A stretch of 64,000 bases of DNA from Aeromicrobium wangtongii (GTDB lineage Bacteria; Actinomycetota; Actinomycetes; Propionibacteriales; Nocardioidaceae). Of the stretch, positions 18,368 through 26,967 are shown one piece after another. Location of the stretch: contig NZ_CP102173.1 of the NCBI RefSeq assembly GCF_024584515.1, positions 248,001-312,000 on the forward strand, written 5' to 3'. Below the pieces are notes generated by a model that did not search any database, was not told the origin of the DNA, and saw only the letters and a program-made list of their open reading frames with translations. Every line of letters begins with the position of its first letter. The first letter of the stretch is position 1. A program made the position numbers and the translations under genes.

Positions 18368-19068
18368 CGGCCGACCCGGTCGCGGTAGAACGCGACGGCC
18401 TCGGCGGGTGCTCCGTCGAAGACGATGGCGGCGTCGTCCACGACCAGCGCCCGGTCGCAGCGAGCGGCGAGCTCGAGGTCGTGGGTCACCAGCACCAGCT
18501 GCTGGGGCAGGGAGAACAGCCGCTCGGCGACCAGCCGGGTGTTGCGCAGGTCGAGCAGGGTCGTCGGCTCGTCCGCGACGAGGACCCGCGGGCCCGTCGC
18601 CAGCACGCCGGCCAGGGCCAGCATCTGCTTCTGCCCACCGGACAGGGCGTGGACGGAGGTGTCGGCCTTGTCGCCCAGGCCGAGCTCGTCCAGGATCGCT
18701 CGGGCCTGCGCATGCCGCTCGGACTTGCGGGGCACGGATCGGCGCAAGGACAGCGCGATGTCCTCCAGGCACGTCGGCATGACGAGCTGGGCGTCCGGGT
18801 TCGTGAACACGAAGCCGACCTGACGGCGCACGGCCGGCCCGTCCTTGGCCGTGTCGAGCCCGTTGACCGTCACGGTTCCGGTCGTCGGCTCGACCAGCCC
18901 GTTGAGCAGCCGGGCGAACGTCGACTTGCCCGAGCCGTTGCCCCCGATCAGCGCGATGCGGTGCTCGCCCAGCTCGACCGTGGTCGGGCGCAGCAGGACG
19001 AGGTCACCGCCAGGGGTGTCGACCGTGACGGTGACCTCGTGGAGCGAGATCGTGGACGGCGCGCTCAG
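18364..19068 (-). CDS. bioM: ECF transporter ATPase (BioM), probable CTG start
   Basis: 234 residues. ABC ATPase with Walker A GGNGSGKST, Q-loop region FVFTNPDAQLV, signature LSGGQKQ, Walker B VLVADEPTT and switch histidine LVTHD. No ATG, GTG or TTG in this frame precedes the Walker A at a sensible distance. A CTG at 19068 overlaps the BioY stop as CTGA, mirroring the ATGA/GTGA couplings elsewhere, with GGTGAG 6 nt upstream. I therefore assign a CTG start; initiation farther upstream inside bioY is less likely. Confidence 0.88.
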   Translation of the reverse strand: MSAPSTISLHEVTVTVDTPGGDLVLLRPTTVELGEHRIALIGGNGSGKSTFARLLNGLVEPTTGTVTVNGLDTAKDGPAVRRQVGFVFTNPDAQLVMPTCLEDIALSLRRSVPRKSERHAQARAILDELGLGDKADTSVHALSGGQKQMLALAGVLATGPRVLVADEPTTLLDLRNTRLVAERLFSLPQQLVLVTHDLELAARCDRALVVDDAAIVFDGAPAEAVAFYRDRVGR

Positions 19069-19655
19069 CGTCGGCTCACCAGCTGCGGGAAGGCGCGCAG
19101 GACCGCTGCCGCGACGACCGCCGCGAGGATGCCCTTGCCGATGTCGGCCACGAAGTACGGTGTCGCCAGCGCCCAGGCCGCCGACAGGCTGAGGTCGAGC
19201 TTGAGCGCCATGCCGAGCGCGCCCAGGGTGCCGACCACGGCGACGGTCACGATCGCGGCGACGACCGAGACGACCACCGTGAACAGGCCGGGGCTGCGGC
19301 GGGCGACCCGGTGCGCCACGAACCCGACGATGAGGGCGGCGAGCGGGAAGGCCAGCAGGTACCCGCCGGTCGCCGATGCCCACTCGGCCGGGCCGGCGGC
19401 GCCGCGGGCGAACACGGGCAGCCCTGCCGTCCCGACGGCGAGGTACAGCAGGACGCTCAGCACCCCGCGGACGGCGCCCAGCACGGAGGCAGCCAGGAAG
19501 ATCGCGAACATCTGCAGGGTGAAGGGGGCGTTGGCGGCGGCGATCGTGATCTGTGCGCACACCGCCATGAGGGCCGCGAAGGTGGAGATCAGCGCGAGAT
19601 CGGTAGGGCCGACGACGGGCCGTCGCGGGCCGGCGGACATCGTCGAGCTTCGCAC
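19065..19655 (-). CDS. bioY: Biotin-specific S-component BioY
   Basis: 196 residues, six hydrophobic segments. BioY hallmarks: APFTLQMFAIFLAASVLG, the GxxGLPVFARGAAG stretch and GGYLLAFPLAALIVGF. GTG 19655 has the strong Shine-Dalgarno GAGGGAGG 5 nt upstream. It captures biotin and couples to BioMN. The promoter region shared with bioQ holds two BioQ-type operators, so expression should respond to biotin. Confidence 0.93.
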   Translation of the reverse strand: MRSSTMSAGPRRPVVGPTDLALISTFAALMAVCAQITIAAANAPFTLQMFAIFLAASVLGAVRGVLSVLLYLAVGTAGLPVFARGAAGPAEWASATGGYLLAFPLAALIVGFVAHRVARRSPGLFTVVVSVVAAIVTVAVVGTLGALGMALKLDLSLSAAWALATPYFVADIGKGILAAVVAAAVLRAFPQLVSRR

Positions 19656-19679
19656 GGCGGCCTCCCTCGGGTCGATACC

Positions 19680-19707
19680 TGAACGGTGCTCAGGTGAACG
19701 GTGTTCA
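19680..19707. promoter_or_regulatory. Tandem BioQ operators between bioY and bioQ
   Basis: TGAACGGTGCTCA (19680-19692) and TGAACGGTGTTCA (19695-19707). The second is a perfect TGAAC-N3-GTTCA palindrome, the half-sites reported for BioQ in corynebacteria and mycobacteria; the first has one mismatch. Their centres are 15 bp apart. A -10-like TAGTCT (19711-19716) follows on the bioQ side. Confidence 0.75.
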
Positions 19708-19753
19708 GGTTAGTCTATGGAGGCGTACCGCCGTCAACAGTCAAGGGGATTCC

Positions 19754-20344
19754 ATGCGCTATCGCCGTGAGGACATCGTCGAGCGGGCGGTGGGCGTCCT
19801 GGACGAGCACGGGCTGGCGGACCTGTCGATGCGGCGGATCGCCGCCGAGCTCGGCCTGCAGCCGTCGGCGCTGTACCACCACTTCGCCAGCAAGCAGGAG
19901 CTGTTGGCCGCGGTCGCCGACGAGCTGCTGGAGCGGGGCACCCGGCCCGAGGCGGGGGTCGACTCGTGGGACGCGCGGGTCGTCGCGCTGAGCCACGAGC
20001 TGCGCGACGCGATGCTGGCCTACCGGGACGGCGCCGAGCTCGTCGCGACGGTGCACGCCTTCGGCCTGGGCGTCAACGGGCCGTCCAGGCGCCTTGCCGC
20101 GGCAGTGCGGGATGCCGGTTTCGATGCCGAGTTCTCGCGGGCCGCGGCGATGACGGTGCTGCACTTCGTGTTCGGGCACGTGTCGGACGAGCAGACGCAC
20201 CTGCAGGCCAACAGCGTCGGCGCGATCGATGCCGCGCCGGACGATCGCTCGGGGACGGACTCCTTCGACCTGGGACTGTCGCTGATCGTGGACGGCATCC
20301 GGCAGCGCCTGGCGGCCGCCGGGTCGGTCAGGCCCCGCGGCTGA
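19754..20344 (+). CDS. bioQ: TetR-family regulator BioQ
   Basis: 196 residues. N-terminal helix-turn-helix with LSMRRIAAELGLQPSALYHHFASKQELL (about 28-56). The C-terminal domain is a TetR_C_1-like ligand/dimerisation region. ATG 19754 has AAGGGG about 6 nt upstream. Divergent from bioYMN across two BioQ-type operators, which is the strongest evidence for identity. BioQ in relatives represses biotin genes according to biotin status. The last 17 bp overlap the convergent zinc-ribbon gene. Confidence 0.85.
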   Translation: MRYRREDIVERAVGVLDEHGLADLSMRRIAAELGLQPSALYHHFASKQELLAAVADELLERGTRPEAGVDSWDARVVALSHELRDAMLAYRDGAELVATVHAFGLGVNGPSRRLAAAVRDAGFDAEFSRAAAMTVLHFVFGHVSDEQTHLQANSVGAIDAAPDDRSGTDSFDLGLSLIVDGIRQRLAAAGSVRPRG

Positions 20345-20486
20345 GCTCGCGGACCTCGGGCAGGTCGACCGAGAACGCGATGCCGCAGTGCCGGCAGTGC
20401 CCGACCGGCGGCTCCTCGTGCAGGTCGACCTCGCCGTCGCAGATCTCGCAGATCAGCAAGACATCCAGAAACCGCAACGTGTCCAT
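20328..20486 (-). CDS. 52-residue zinc-ribbon protein
   Basis: The frame runs MDTLRFLDVLLICEIC to ELSRGA, then TGA. It has two CxxC knuckles, CEIC (residues 13-16) and CRHC (31-34), 14 residues apart, followed by FSVDLPEV. This is a classic small zinc ribbon. Function is unknown; no partner gene is evident. It overlaps the convergent bioQ 3' end by 17 bp and lies downstream of guaB1 on the same strand, with a 146-bp gap. Confidence 0.7.
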   Translation of the reverse strand: MDTLRFLDVLLICEICDGEVDLHEEPPVGHCRHCGIAFSVDLPEVRELSRGA

Positions 20487-20632
20487 GCCTTCACAGTGAA
20501 AGCCTCACCCGACAGATCCAGGAAGATCCGTGGGGTGTTTCCCGCCCATGGCGAGCGGAGCGAGCAGGCGGCCCGATGCGAGCGCCAGCGAGCAGCGGAA
20601 GCGAGGGGCGAGGAACGAGCCCCGCCCGCCTA
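20487..20632. other. Intergenic region with GAGCG-rich purine repeats
   Basis: Between the guaB1 stop and the zinc-ribbon start there is a run of degenerate GCGAGCG/AGCGAGC units (about 20548-20606) followed by the short inverted repeat GGGGC/GCCCC. No gene or clear promoter seen. It may contain the guaB1 terminator. Confidence 0.4.
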
Positions 20633-22099
<1,467 letters not shown>

Positions 22100-22122
22100 C
22101 TAGGTCGTCGCCGGGGACAGAC

Positions 22123-22803
22123 CTAGCGGAAATCCAGCAACATCGTGTCCGGCGGCGGGACGTCCTGGCTCATGGCGGCCTTGTCGACCCGGGCGCGGAT
22201 GCAGACCGTCTCGTGCCGCAGCCGCAGGAAGCCGGTCTGGCCGGCATAGCTGAGGAACAGGTCGCGCACCTGCGACAGGGCCGAGTCACCGACGGACGGG
22301 TGCTTGGTCGCCTCGGCGAACCTGAGCAGCCCCGGCAGGTCGAGCTTCTCCCAGCTGCCGACCTCGTGGGTCTCGGGCTCGCGGAACAGCCCCGAGGCGC
22401 TGAACGTGTCGGCCGGGATGGGGGCGCTGTCGCGGGCACCGGTGATCTCGCGCAGCTTGCGCATCCACGGGATGGAGTCGTCGTGGTGGCGCGAGATCGT
22501 CGAGAGCAGGCCGTCGCGGCGCAGGACCCGGGCGTACTCCGCCAGGGCGGTCGGGGCCTCGCGCAGCTCGGGGACGATCACGACGTCGAAGGCATCGCCC
22601 ACGAACGGCAGCCGCTCGCCGGCGCTGCGGACGTACTGGATGTCGGGATGGCGGCTGGCCGTGACGTCGTCGCCGGCGACCACGACCTCGTGTCCCTGTT
22701 CGGCGAGCTGATAGGCCAGCGAGGCGTCGCCCAGGTGCAGGACGCAGGACAGGCGGTCCCCGACCAGCCACTTGGCCGTGCGGTCCTCGGGCGTTTCGAT
22801 CAC
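22123..22803 (-). CDS. Class I SAM-dependent methyltransferase (Methyltransf_11-like)
   Basis: 226 residues. N-terminal SAM-binding region with LHLGDASLAYQLAEQGHEVV (motif I equivalent) and the Methyltransf_11 block LPFVGDAFDVVIVPELRE followed by ALAEYARVLRRDGLL. Motif I lacks the usual GxGxG, so catalytic competence is uncertain. Substrate unknown. GTG 22803 lies 6 nt after TAGCCT (22810-22815, complement). It diverges from the Fic-like gene across only 48 bp holding both promoters. Confidence 0.75.
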   Translation of the reverse strand: MIETPEDRTAKWLVGDRLSCVLHLGDASLAYQLAEQGHEVVVAGDDVTASRHPDIQYVRSAGERLPFVGDAFDVVIVPELREAPTALAEYARVLRRDGLLSTISRHHDDSIPWMRKLREITGARDSAPIPADTFSASGLFREPETHEVGSWEKLDLPGLLRFAEATKHPSVGDSALSQVRDLFLSYAGQTGFLRLRHETVCIRARVDKAAMSQDVPPPDTMLLDFR

Positions 22804-22851
22804 GTCATGAGGCTACTCGTTCGCTCTCGGGGCGGCGGGTACGCTTCGGTC
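22804..22851. promoter_or_regulatory. Compact divergent leaderless promoters
   Basis: Within 48 bp, TAGCCT (22810-22815, minus) and TACGCT (22840-22845, plus) each stand 6 nt before a GTG start (22803 and 22852). Any -35 elements would overlap each other, so the two genes are probably co-regulated or mutually exclusive in initiation. Confidence 0.5.
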
Positions 22852-23568
22852 GTGTCCGATCCCTTCATCTCGGCGGCCCTCCTGGAGGGCATCCCCTCGA
22901 CGTACGCGGGCGCCCGCGACGGCATCGACTCGATCCTGCGGGACCGGGGTCTGCGGCGCAGCACGCCCGATGACACCGCCCGTTCCCTGCTGCTCGGCGC
23001 GGTCGCCACGGCCTCGCTGGAGGGCAGCTCGTACGACGCGGAGACGCTGGCTTCCGGCGGCGGCGACGAGGTGGCTCGCGGCGCGGTGCGGCTGTCGACC
23101 GAGCTGCTGGGCCTCCTGCCGGTGTGGAACCGGTCGCCCATCCAGGCCCTGGCCCGCATCCACTCGCTCGCCGCCTCCGAGACAGCCGACATCGCCGACC
23201 TCGGCCGGCCGGTCAATCCCGACGGCGTCGCGCGGCTCACCGAGCTGGCCTGGATGCTGGGCCAGCCGACGGAGGCGCCCGGCCTCGTGGTCGCTGCCCT
23301 CGTCAACGCCGAGATCACCGCGGCAGCGGCGTTCGCCACCCTCAACGGCGTCATCGGCCGCGCCGCCGAACGTCTGGTCCTGCTCTCCAAGGGCGTCGAC
23401 CCGGCCTCGGTGCTGGTGCCGGAGGCCGGCCACGCCGCCGAGCCCGAGGGCTACCGCGCAGCCCTGGCCGCATACGCCAGCGGCACCCCGACCGGCGTGC
23501 ACCAGTGGTTGATGTACGCCGCGCAGGCCTTCACCCGCGCCGCCGAGGCGTCCCCGCTCGCGCGCTGA
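22852..23568 (+). CDS. Fic-fold-like protein without catalytic histidine (Rv3662c/SCO3559 type)
   Basis: 238 residues, all-helical prediction. Residues 53-58 TASLEG fit the Fic inhibitory-helix consensus (S/T)xxxE(G/N). Residues 149-177, ALVNAEITAAAAFATLNGVIGRAAERL in outline, align with the Fic motif HxFx(D/E)GNGRxxR but lack the histidine and the acidic residue. It therefore looks like a pseudo-Fic protein unable to AMPylate. By position it equals M. tuberculosis Rv3662c and Streptomyces SCO3559 (often labelled oxidoreductase without evidence). Leaderless GTG 6 nt after TACGCT. Function unknown. Confidence 0.72.
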   Translation: MSDPFISAALLEGIPSTYAGARDGIDSILRDRGLRRSTPDDTARSLLLGAVATASLEGSSYDAETLASGGGDEVARGAVRLSTELLGLLPVWNRSPIQALARIHSLAASETADIADLGRPVNPDGVARLTELAWMLGQPTEAPGLVVAALVNAEITAAAAFATLNGVIGRAAERLVLLSKGVDPASVLVPEAGHAAEPEGYRAALAAYASGTPTGVHQWLMYAAQAFTRAAEASPLAR

Positions 23569-23573
23569 GCACG

Positions 23574-23618
23574 ACAACAACGGCGGCGGTACCGGTCAGA
23601 TGACCGACACCGCCGCCG
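23574..23618 (-). terminator. Intrinsic-type terminator of the predicted 6S-like RNA
   Basis: Stem CGGCGGCGGT/ACCGCCGCCG (23581-23590 with 23609-23618) continued by CGGTC/GACCG (23593-23597 with 23602-23606), tetraloop AGAT on the plus strand. Only the minus strand has a T-rich tail (TTGTTGT) after the stem, which fixes the direction. Confidence 0.7.
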
Positions 23619-23843
23619 AACGGCGCAACTCGCCCGAGTACCAGGCGTGCTGGATCTGAGTCGTCGTGTCTCCAGGAGTCCCTGAGTGGACTGGAGTCCG
23701 TCGAGCGACTGTCCCATTCAGATGGGTGATCGCCGCGTGGGTTTCGAGGTGCCTTGCCGTTTGTTGTGTTGGTTCATGTGTACGCCGGATGAGGCCGCAG
23801 CAAAAGGGCTACCCGTCCGTAATGTTGTGCGCCCTGCTTCACA
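23574..23843 (-). ncRNA. Predicted 6S-like RNA (Ms1/MTS2823/scr3559 family)
   Basis: In M. tuberculosis the abundant RNA MTS2823 lies between the convergent Rv3661 and Rv3662c; M. smegmatis Ms1 and S. coelicolor scr3559 occupy the same place. Ms1 binds core RNA polymerase. Here the same two genes are convergent around a non-coding gap. On the HAD-gene strand the sequence offers internal hairpins (GCGA/CCCAT-ctga-ATGGG/TCGC at 23705-23733; CTCCAG/CTGGAG at 23670-23696) and ends in a strong stem (23581-23618) followed by TTGTTGT. A possible -35 TTGTGA lies at 23838-23843. The 5' end is not determined. Identity rests on synteny and structure, not sequence identity. Confidence 0.6.
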
Positions 23844-23883
23844 AGCACCCGGGACACGATCTCCCGGGCGGCTCAGCGGGACC

Positions 23884-24684
23884 TCAGTCGTTGCCGCGCT
23901 TGCGGCGCGACACGACGCTCGCCGCAACCGCGCTGACCGCTCCGGCCACGACGGCCGCCGCGGCGGCCTTGCCCACCTTGGTGTCCAGGCCGAGGCGGCG
24001 CCGCAGCGCCACGGGACGGGCGAACACCAGGATCGGCCAGCCGTTCTCGCCGGCCAGCTTGCGCAGCGACTTGTCGGGGTTGACCGCGAAGGGATGGCCC
24101 ACCGCCTCGAGCATCGGGACGTCTGTCTCGGAGTCGGAGTACGCGAAGGACTCGGACAGGTCGTACCCGCGATCCTGGGCGAGCCGCCGCATCGCCACGG
24201 CCTTGTTCGGCCCGTAGGCGTAGAAGTCGACCTCGCCGGTGTATCGACCGTCCTCGGCCACCAGCGTGGTCGCGATGACGTGGTCGACGCCCAGCATCGC
24301 GCCGATCGGCTCAACGACCTCGATGCCGGATGCGGACACGATGATGACATCGCGTCCGGCGGCCTGGTGCTGCTCGATCAGCGTCACGGCCTCCTCGAAC
24401 ACGATCGGGTCGATGATGGTGTGCAGGGTCTCGGCCACGGACTGGCGCACGACCTCCACCTCCCACCCGGTGACCATCTGCGTCAGGTAGGCGCGCATCT
24501 TCTCGAGCTGGTCGTGGTCCGCGCCGCTCAGCGAGAACATGAAGTTGGCGTAGGCGCTGCGTAGCACCGCCCGGCGGTTGAGCAGGCCACCGTCGTAGAA
24601 GGGCTTGCCGAAGGCAAGCGTGCTCGACTTGGCGATGATGGTCTTGTCGAGGTCGAAGAATGCGGCAGTCCGCGAAGGGCTCAC
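23884..24684 (-). CDS. HAD-IB family phosphatase with C-terminal membrane segment
   Basis: 266 residues. HAD motif I FFDLDKTII (residues 9-17), motif II IIVSASG, motif III/IV region YSDSETDVPMLEAVGHP. SerB-like fold, but a hydrophobic alanine/valine-rich segment and RRKRGND tail (about 235-266) suggest membrane association. Matches Rv3661/SCO3558 by context (next to ssd). Substrate unknown. The GTG at 24684 follows TATCCT (24691-24696) by 6 nt, so it is leaderless; GAGGGG is too close to act as a normal ribosome-binding site. Confidence 0.87.
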   Translation of the reverse strand: MSPSRTAAFFDLDKTIIAKSSTLAFGKPFYDGGLLNRRAVLRSAYANFMFSLSGADHDQLEKMRAYLTQMVTGWEVEVVRQSVAETLHTIIDPIVFEEAVTLIEQHQAAGRDVIIVSASGIEVVEPIGAMLGVDHVIATTLVAEDGRYTGEVDFYAYGPNKAVAMRRLAQDRGYDLSESFAYSDSETDVPMLEAVGHPFAVNPDKSLRKLAGENGWPILVFARPVALRRRLGLDTKVGKAAAAAVVAGAVSAVAASVVSRRKRGND

Positions 24685-24790
24685 CCCCTCAGGATAGGAC
24701 GATCCACAGCGGGGCGGGCCAGGCTGCGCCGTCCACAGGGCACCGAGTTCGGGCTTTCCGCGGTGATCCGACGCCGGAATCGTCGGGCGC

Positions 24791-25828
24791 ATGACCGATG
24801 CCCCCGCGCCCCTCATCGCCACGACGGACGAGCGGTTGGTCGACGACGGCATGCGCTGGTGTGCGGCGGTCGGCGCGACGCCGCAGCTCGCCCATGACCT
24901 GACGGGTGTCCGGAGGGCCTGGCGGACGGCCGCTGCGGTCGTCGTCGGGGAGGACCTCGTCGAGGAGATCGCGCGGGCGGCGTTGCCGCGCCGTGAGCAC
25001 GTGCTGGTCGTCGCGCACGACCCGGACCGGTGGTGGCCGACGGCCGTCGCGCTGGGGGCCACCGCGGTCTGCCGCGCCGGGGACGAGGACCGAGCCGTCG
25101 AGCTGTTGTCCGCCGCGCTGGACGGGACCGGCGAGGCGTGTGTCGTCTCGGTGGTCGGGGGCGCCGGCGGCGCCGGCGCGTCCACACTCACCGCTGCCCT
25201 CGGGCTGGCGGCACGGCGACGCCACCTGCGTCCGCTCGTGGTGGACGCCGATCCGCTGGGCGGCGGCCTCGACCTGGTGCTGGGAGCCGAGCGCGCCGAG
25301 GGCGTCCGGTGGGAGGACTTCGGGGCGACCCGGGGACGGCTCGACGCCGCGTCGCTGGCCGATGTGCTGCCGGCACGCGACGGCGTCAGCCACCTGGCCT
25401 GGGCGCGGGAGGGCCCACGCCGGCTTCCGCAGTCCTGGTCGGCGGTGCTGTCGGCGGCCGTGCGGGCCTACGACCTGGTCGCGGTCGACGTGCCCCGACA
25501 CCTGGACGATGCGGGGATCGAGATCATCGGCCGGTCCGTCCTGACCCTGGTCGTCGTGCCGGAGGAGATCGCCGCCGTCGCGGCAGCGCGGCACCTGCTG
25601 GCCGCAGTGCGACGCGGCGCCCCCGCCGTCGGTCTGGTCAGCGTGCGGCGTCCGTCCGGCATCGGCCCGACGGCCGTGGCGGACGCCCTCGAGCTGCCGG
25701 TGCTGGCGCGCGTCCGCCCGGATCGCCGGGTCCGGGGCGCGGTCGACCGCGGGCACGGACCACGGCGGTCCAGATCCCTGCGCCGGGTGGCGGGCACCGT
25801 GCTGGACGCACTGGGGCTCGAGCCGTGA
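24791..25828 (+). CDS. ssd: Septum-site-determining protein Ssd (CpaE/MinD-like)
   Basis: 345 residues. A receiver-like N-terminal region (about 1-115) precedes a MinD/ParA-type domain. The P-loop position reads GGAGGAGAST (about 129-138): both lysines of the deviant Walker A motif (KGGxxGKT) are absent, so ATP use is doubtful. The later core is present (PLVVDADPLGGGLDLVLG; YDLVAVDVPRHLDD). First gene of the Tad locus, GTGA-coupled to tadA. In M. tuberculosis Ssd (Rv3660c) affects septum placement; CpaE homologues localise pilus machinery. Confidence 0.85.
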   Translation: MTDAPAPLIATTDERLVDDGMRWCAAVGATPQLAHDLTGVRRAWRTAAAVVVGEDLVEEIARAALPRREHVLVVAHDPDRWWPTAVALGATAVCRAGDEDRAVELLSAALDGTGEACVVSVVGGAGGAGASTLTAALGLAARRRHLRPLVVDADPLGGGLDLVLGAERAEGVRWEDFGATRGRLDAASLADVLPARDGVSHLAWAREGPRRLPQSWSAVLSAAVRAYDLVAVDVPRHLDDAGIEIIGRSVLTLVVVPEEIAAVAAARHLLAAVRRGAPAVGLVSVRRPSGIGPTAVADALELPVLARVRPDRRVRGAVDRGHGPRRSRSLRRVAGTVLDALGLEP

Positions 25829-26967
25829 GCGATCAGCCGATCGTCGACCGGATCCGCCGGCGCCTGAGCGCCGACTCGTCCGATCCCACGCCCAGCAGCG
25901 TCGCCGAGGCGCTGCGCGCCGAGCACCAGGTGGCCGGCAGCAGCACGGTGCTGCGACTGGTCGACCAGCTCCGCAGCGAGACCCGCGGCGCCGGCCTGCT
26001 GGACCCGCTGCTCGCGATGCCCGATGTCACCGACGTGCTGGTCAACGGCCCCGACGACGTCTACGTCGACCGAGGGCTGGGGCTCGAGGCGATGGCGGTC
26101 CGCTTCGAGGACGATGACGCGGTGCGCCGCCTCGCCCAGCGGCTGGCCGCGCAGGCCGGCCGTCGCCTGGACGATGCGAGCCCGTGGGTCGACGCACGGT
26201 TGCACGACGGCACCCGCCTGCACGCGGTACTGGCACCCTTGGCGCGGCCCGGCACCGTGATCTCGCTGCGGATTCCCGCCCGGCGCTCCTACAGCCTGGC
26301 CGCGCTGCGCGAGGCCGGGTCGTTGACGGGCGACGGGCTGCACCTGCTGCAACGCCTGGTCTCGTCCCGGGCGGCCTTCCTGGTGACCGGGGGAACCGGC
26401 ACGGGCAAGACCACGCTGCTGTCGGCGCTGCTGTCGGAGGTGGCGCCGGCCGAGCGAATCGTGGTCGTCGAGGACGCCACCGAGCTGCGGCCCGACCACC
26501 CACACGTCGTCGGCCTGGAGGCGCGTCCGGCCAATGCCGAAGGGGCGGGTCGGGTCACGGTCCGCGACCTGGTCCGTCAGGCGCTGCGCATGCGACCCGA
26601 CCGGCTCGTCGTGGGGGAGGTCCGGGGTGCCGAGGTCGTCGACCTGCTCGCGGCGCTCAACACCGGGCACGAGGGCGGCTGCGGCACGGTGCACGCCAAC
26701 TCCACGGCCGACGTCCCGGCGCGGTTCGAGGCGCTCGGCGTCGCGGCCGGGCTGCCGCGGGAGGCGGTGCACAGCCAGCTCGCGGCCGGCATCGACGTCG
26801 TCGTCCACGTCGCTCGCTCGCGCGGAGGACTCCGCACCGTCGACCAGGTCGCGGTGATCGAACGGACCGCCGGCGGTGTCGTCTCGTGTGCCCCGGCGGT
26901 CACGTTCCGCGACGGGCGCACGGTCGAGGGACGCGGCAGCGAACGGCTCCTGGAGGTGCTGGGGTGA
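25825..26967 (+). CDS. tadA: Tad pilus assembly ATPase (TadA/CpaF)
   Basis: 380 residues. Secretion ATPase of the VirB11/CpaF type: N-terminal domain with PLLAMPDVTDVLVNGPDDVYVDR, Walker A GGTGTGKTTLL, VVVEDATELRP, Walker B-containing RMRPDRLVVGEVRGAE and the His box GCGTVHANS. Hexameric motor on the cytoplasmic face driving pilin assembly. Starts at a GTG overlapping the ssd stop and overlaps tadB by GTGA. Confidence 0.95.
   Translation: MSDQPIVDRIRRRLSADSSDPTPSSVAEALRAEHQVAGSSTVLRLVDQLRSETRGAGLLDPLLAMPDVTDVLVNGPDDVYVDRGLGLEAMAVRFEDDDAVRRLAQRLAAQAGRRLDDASPWVDARLHDGTRLHAVLAPLARPGTVISLRIPARRSYSLAALREAGSLTGDGLHLLQRLVSSRAAFLVTGGTGTGKTTLLSALLSEVAPAERIVVVEDATELRPDHPHVVGLEARPANAEGAGRVTVRDLVRQALRMRPDRLVVGEVRGAEVVDLLAALNTGHEGGCGTVHANSTADVPARFEALGVAAGLPREAVHSQLAAGIDVVVHVARSRGGLRTVDQVAVIERTAGGVVSCAPAVTFRDGRTVEGRGSERLLEVLG

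Larger units (their letters stand above)
23569..23883. other. 315-bp intergenic gap, lower G+C, holding the predicted 6S-like RNA
   Basis: The only gap over 300 bp in the window. Its right half (about 23740-23840) is near 50-55% G+C against about 70% around it. No frame in it has coding character. It contains a terminator-like hairpin at the left end and two internal hairpins, described in the ncRNA entry. Confidence 0.8.

Noticed and set aside
20548..20606. GAGCG-rich repeats as an origin or regulatory iteron
   Set aside because: Units are degenerate and unevenly spaced, with no AT-rich element or DnaA-like box; likely purine-rich intergenic drift.
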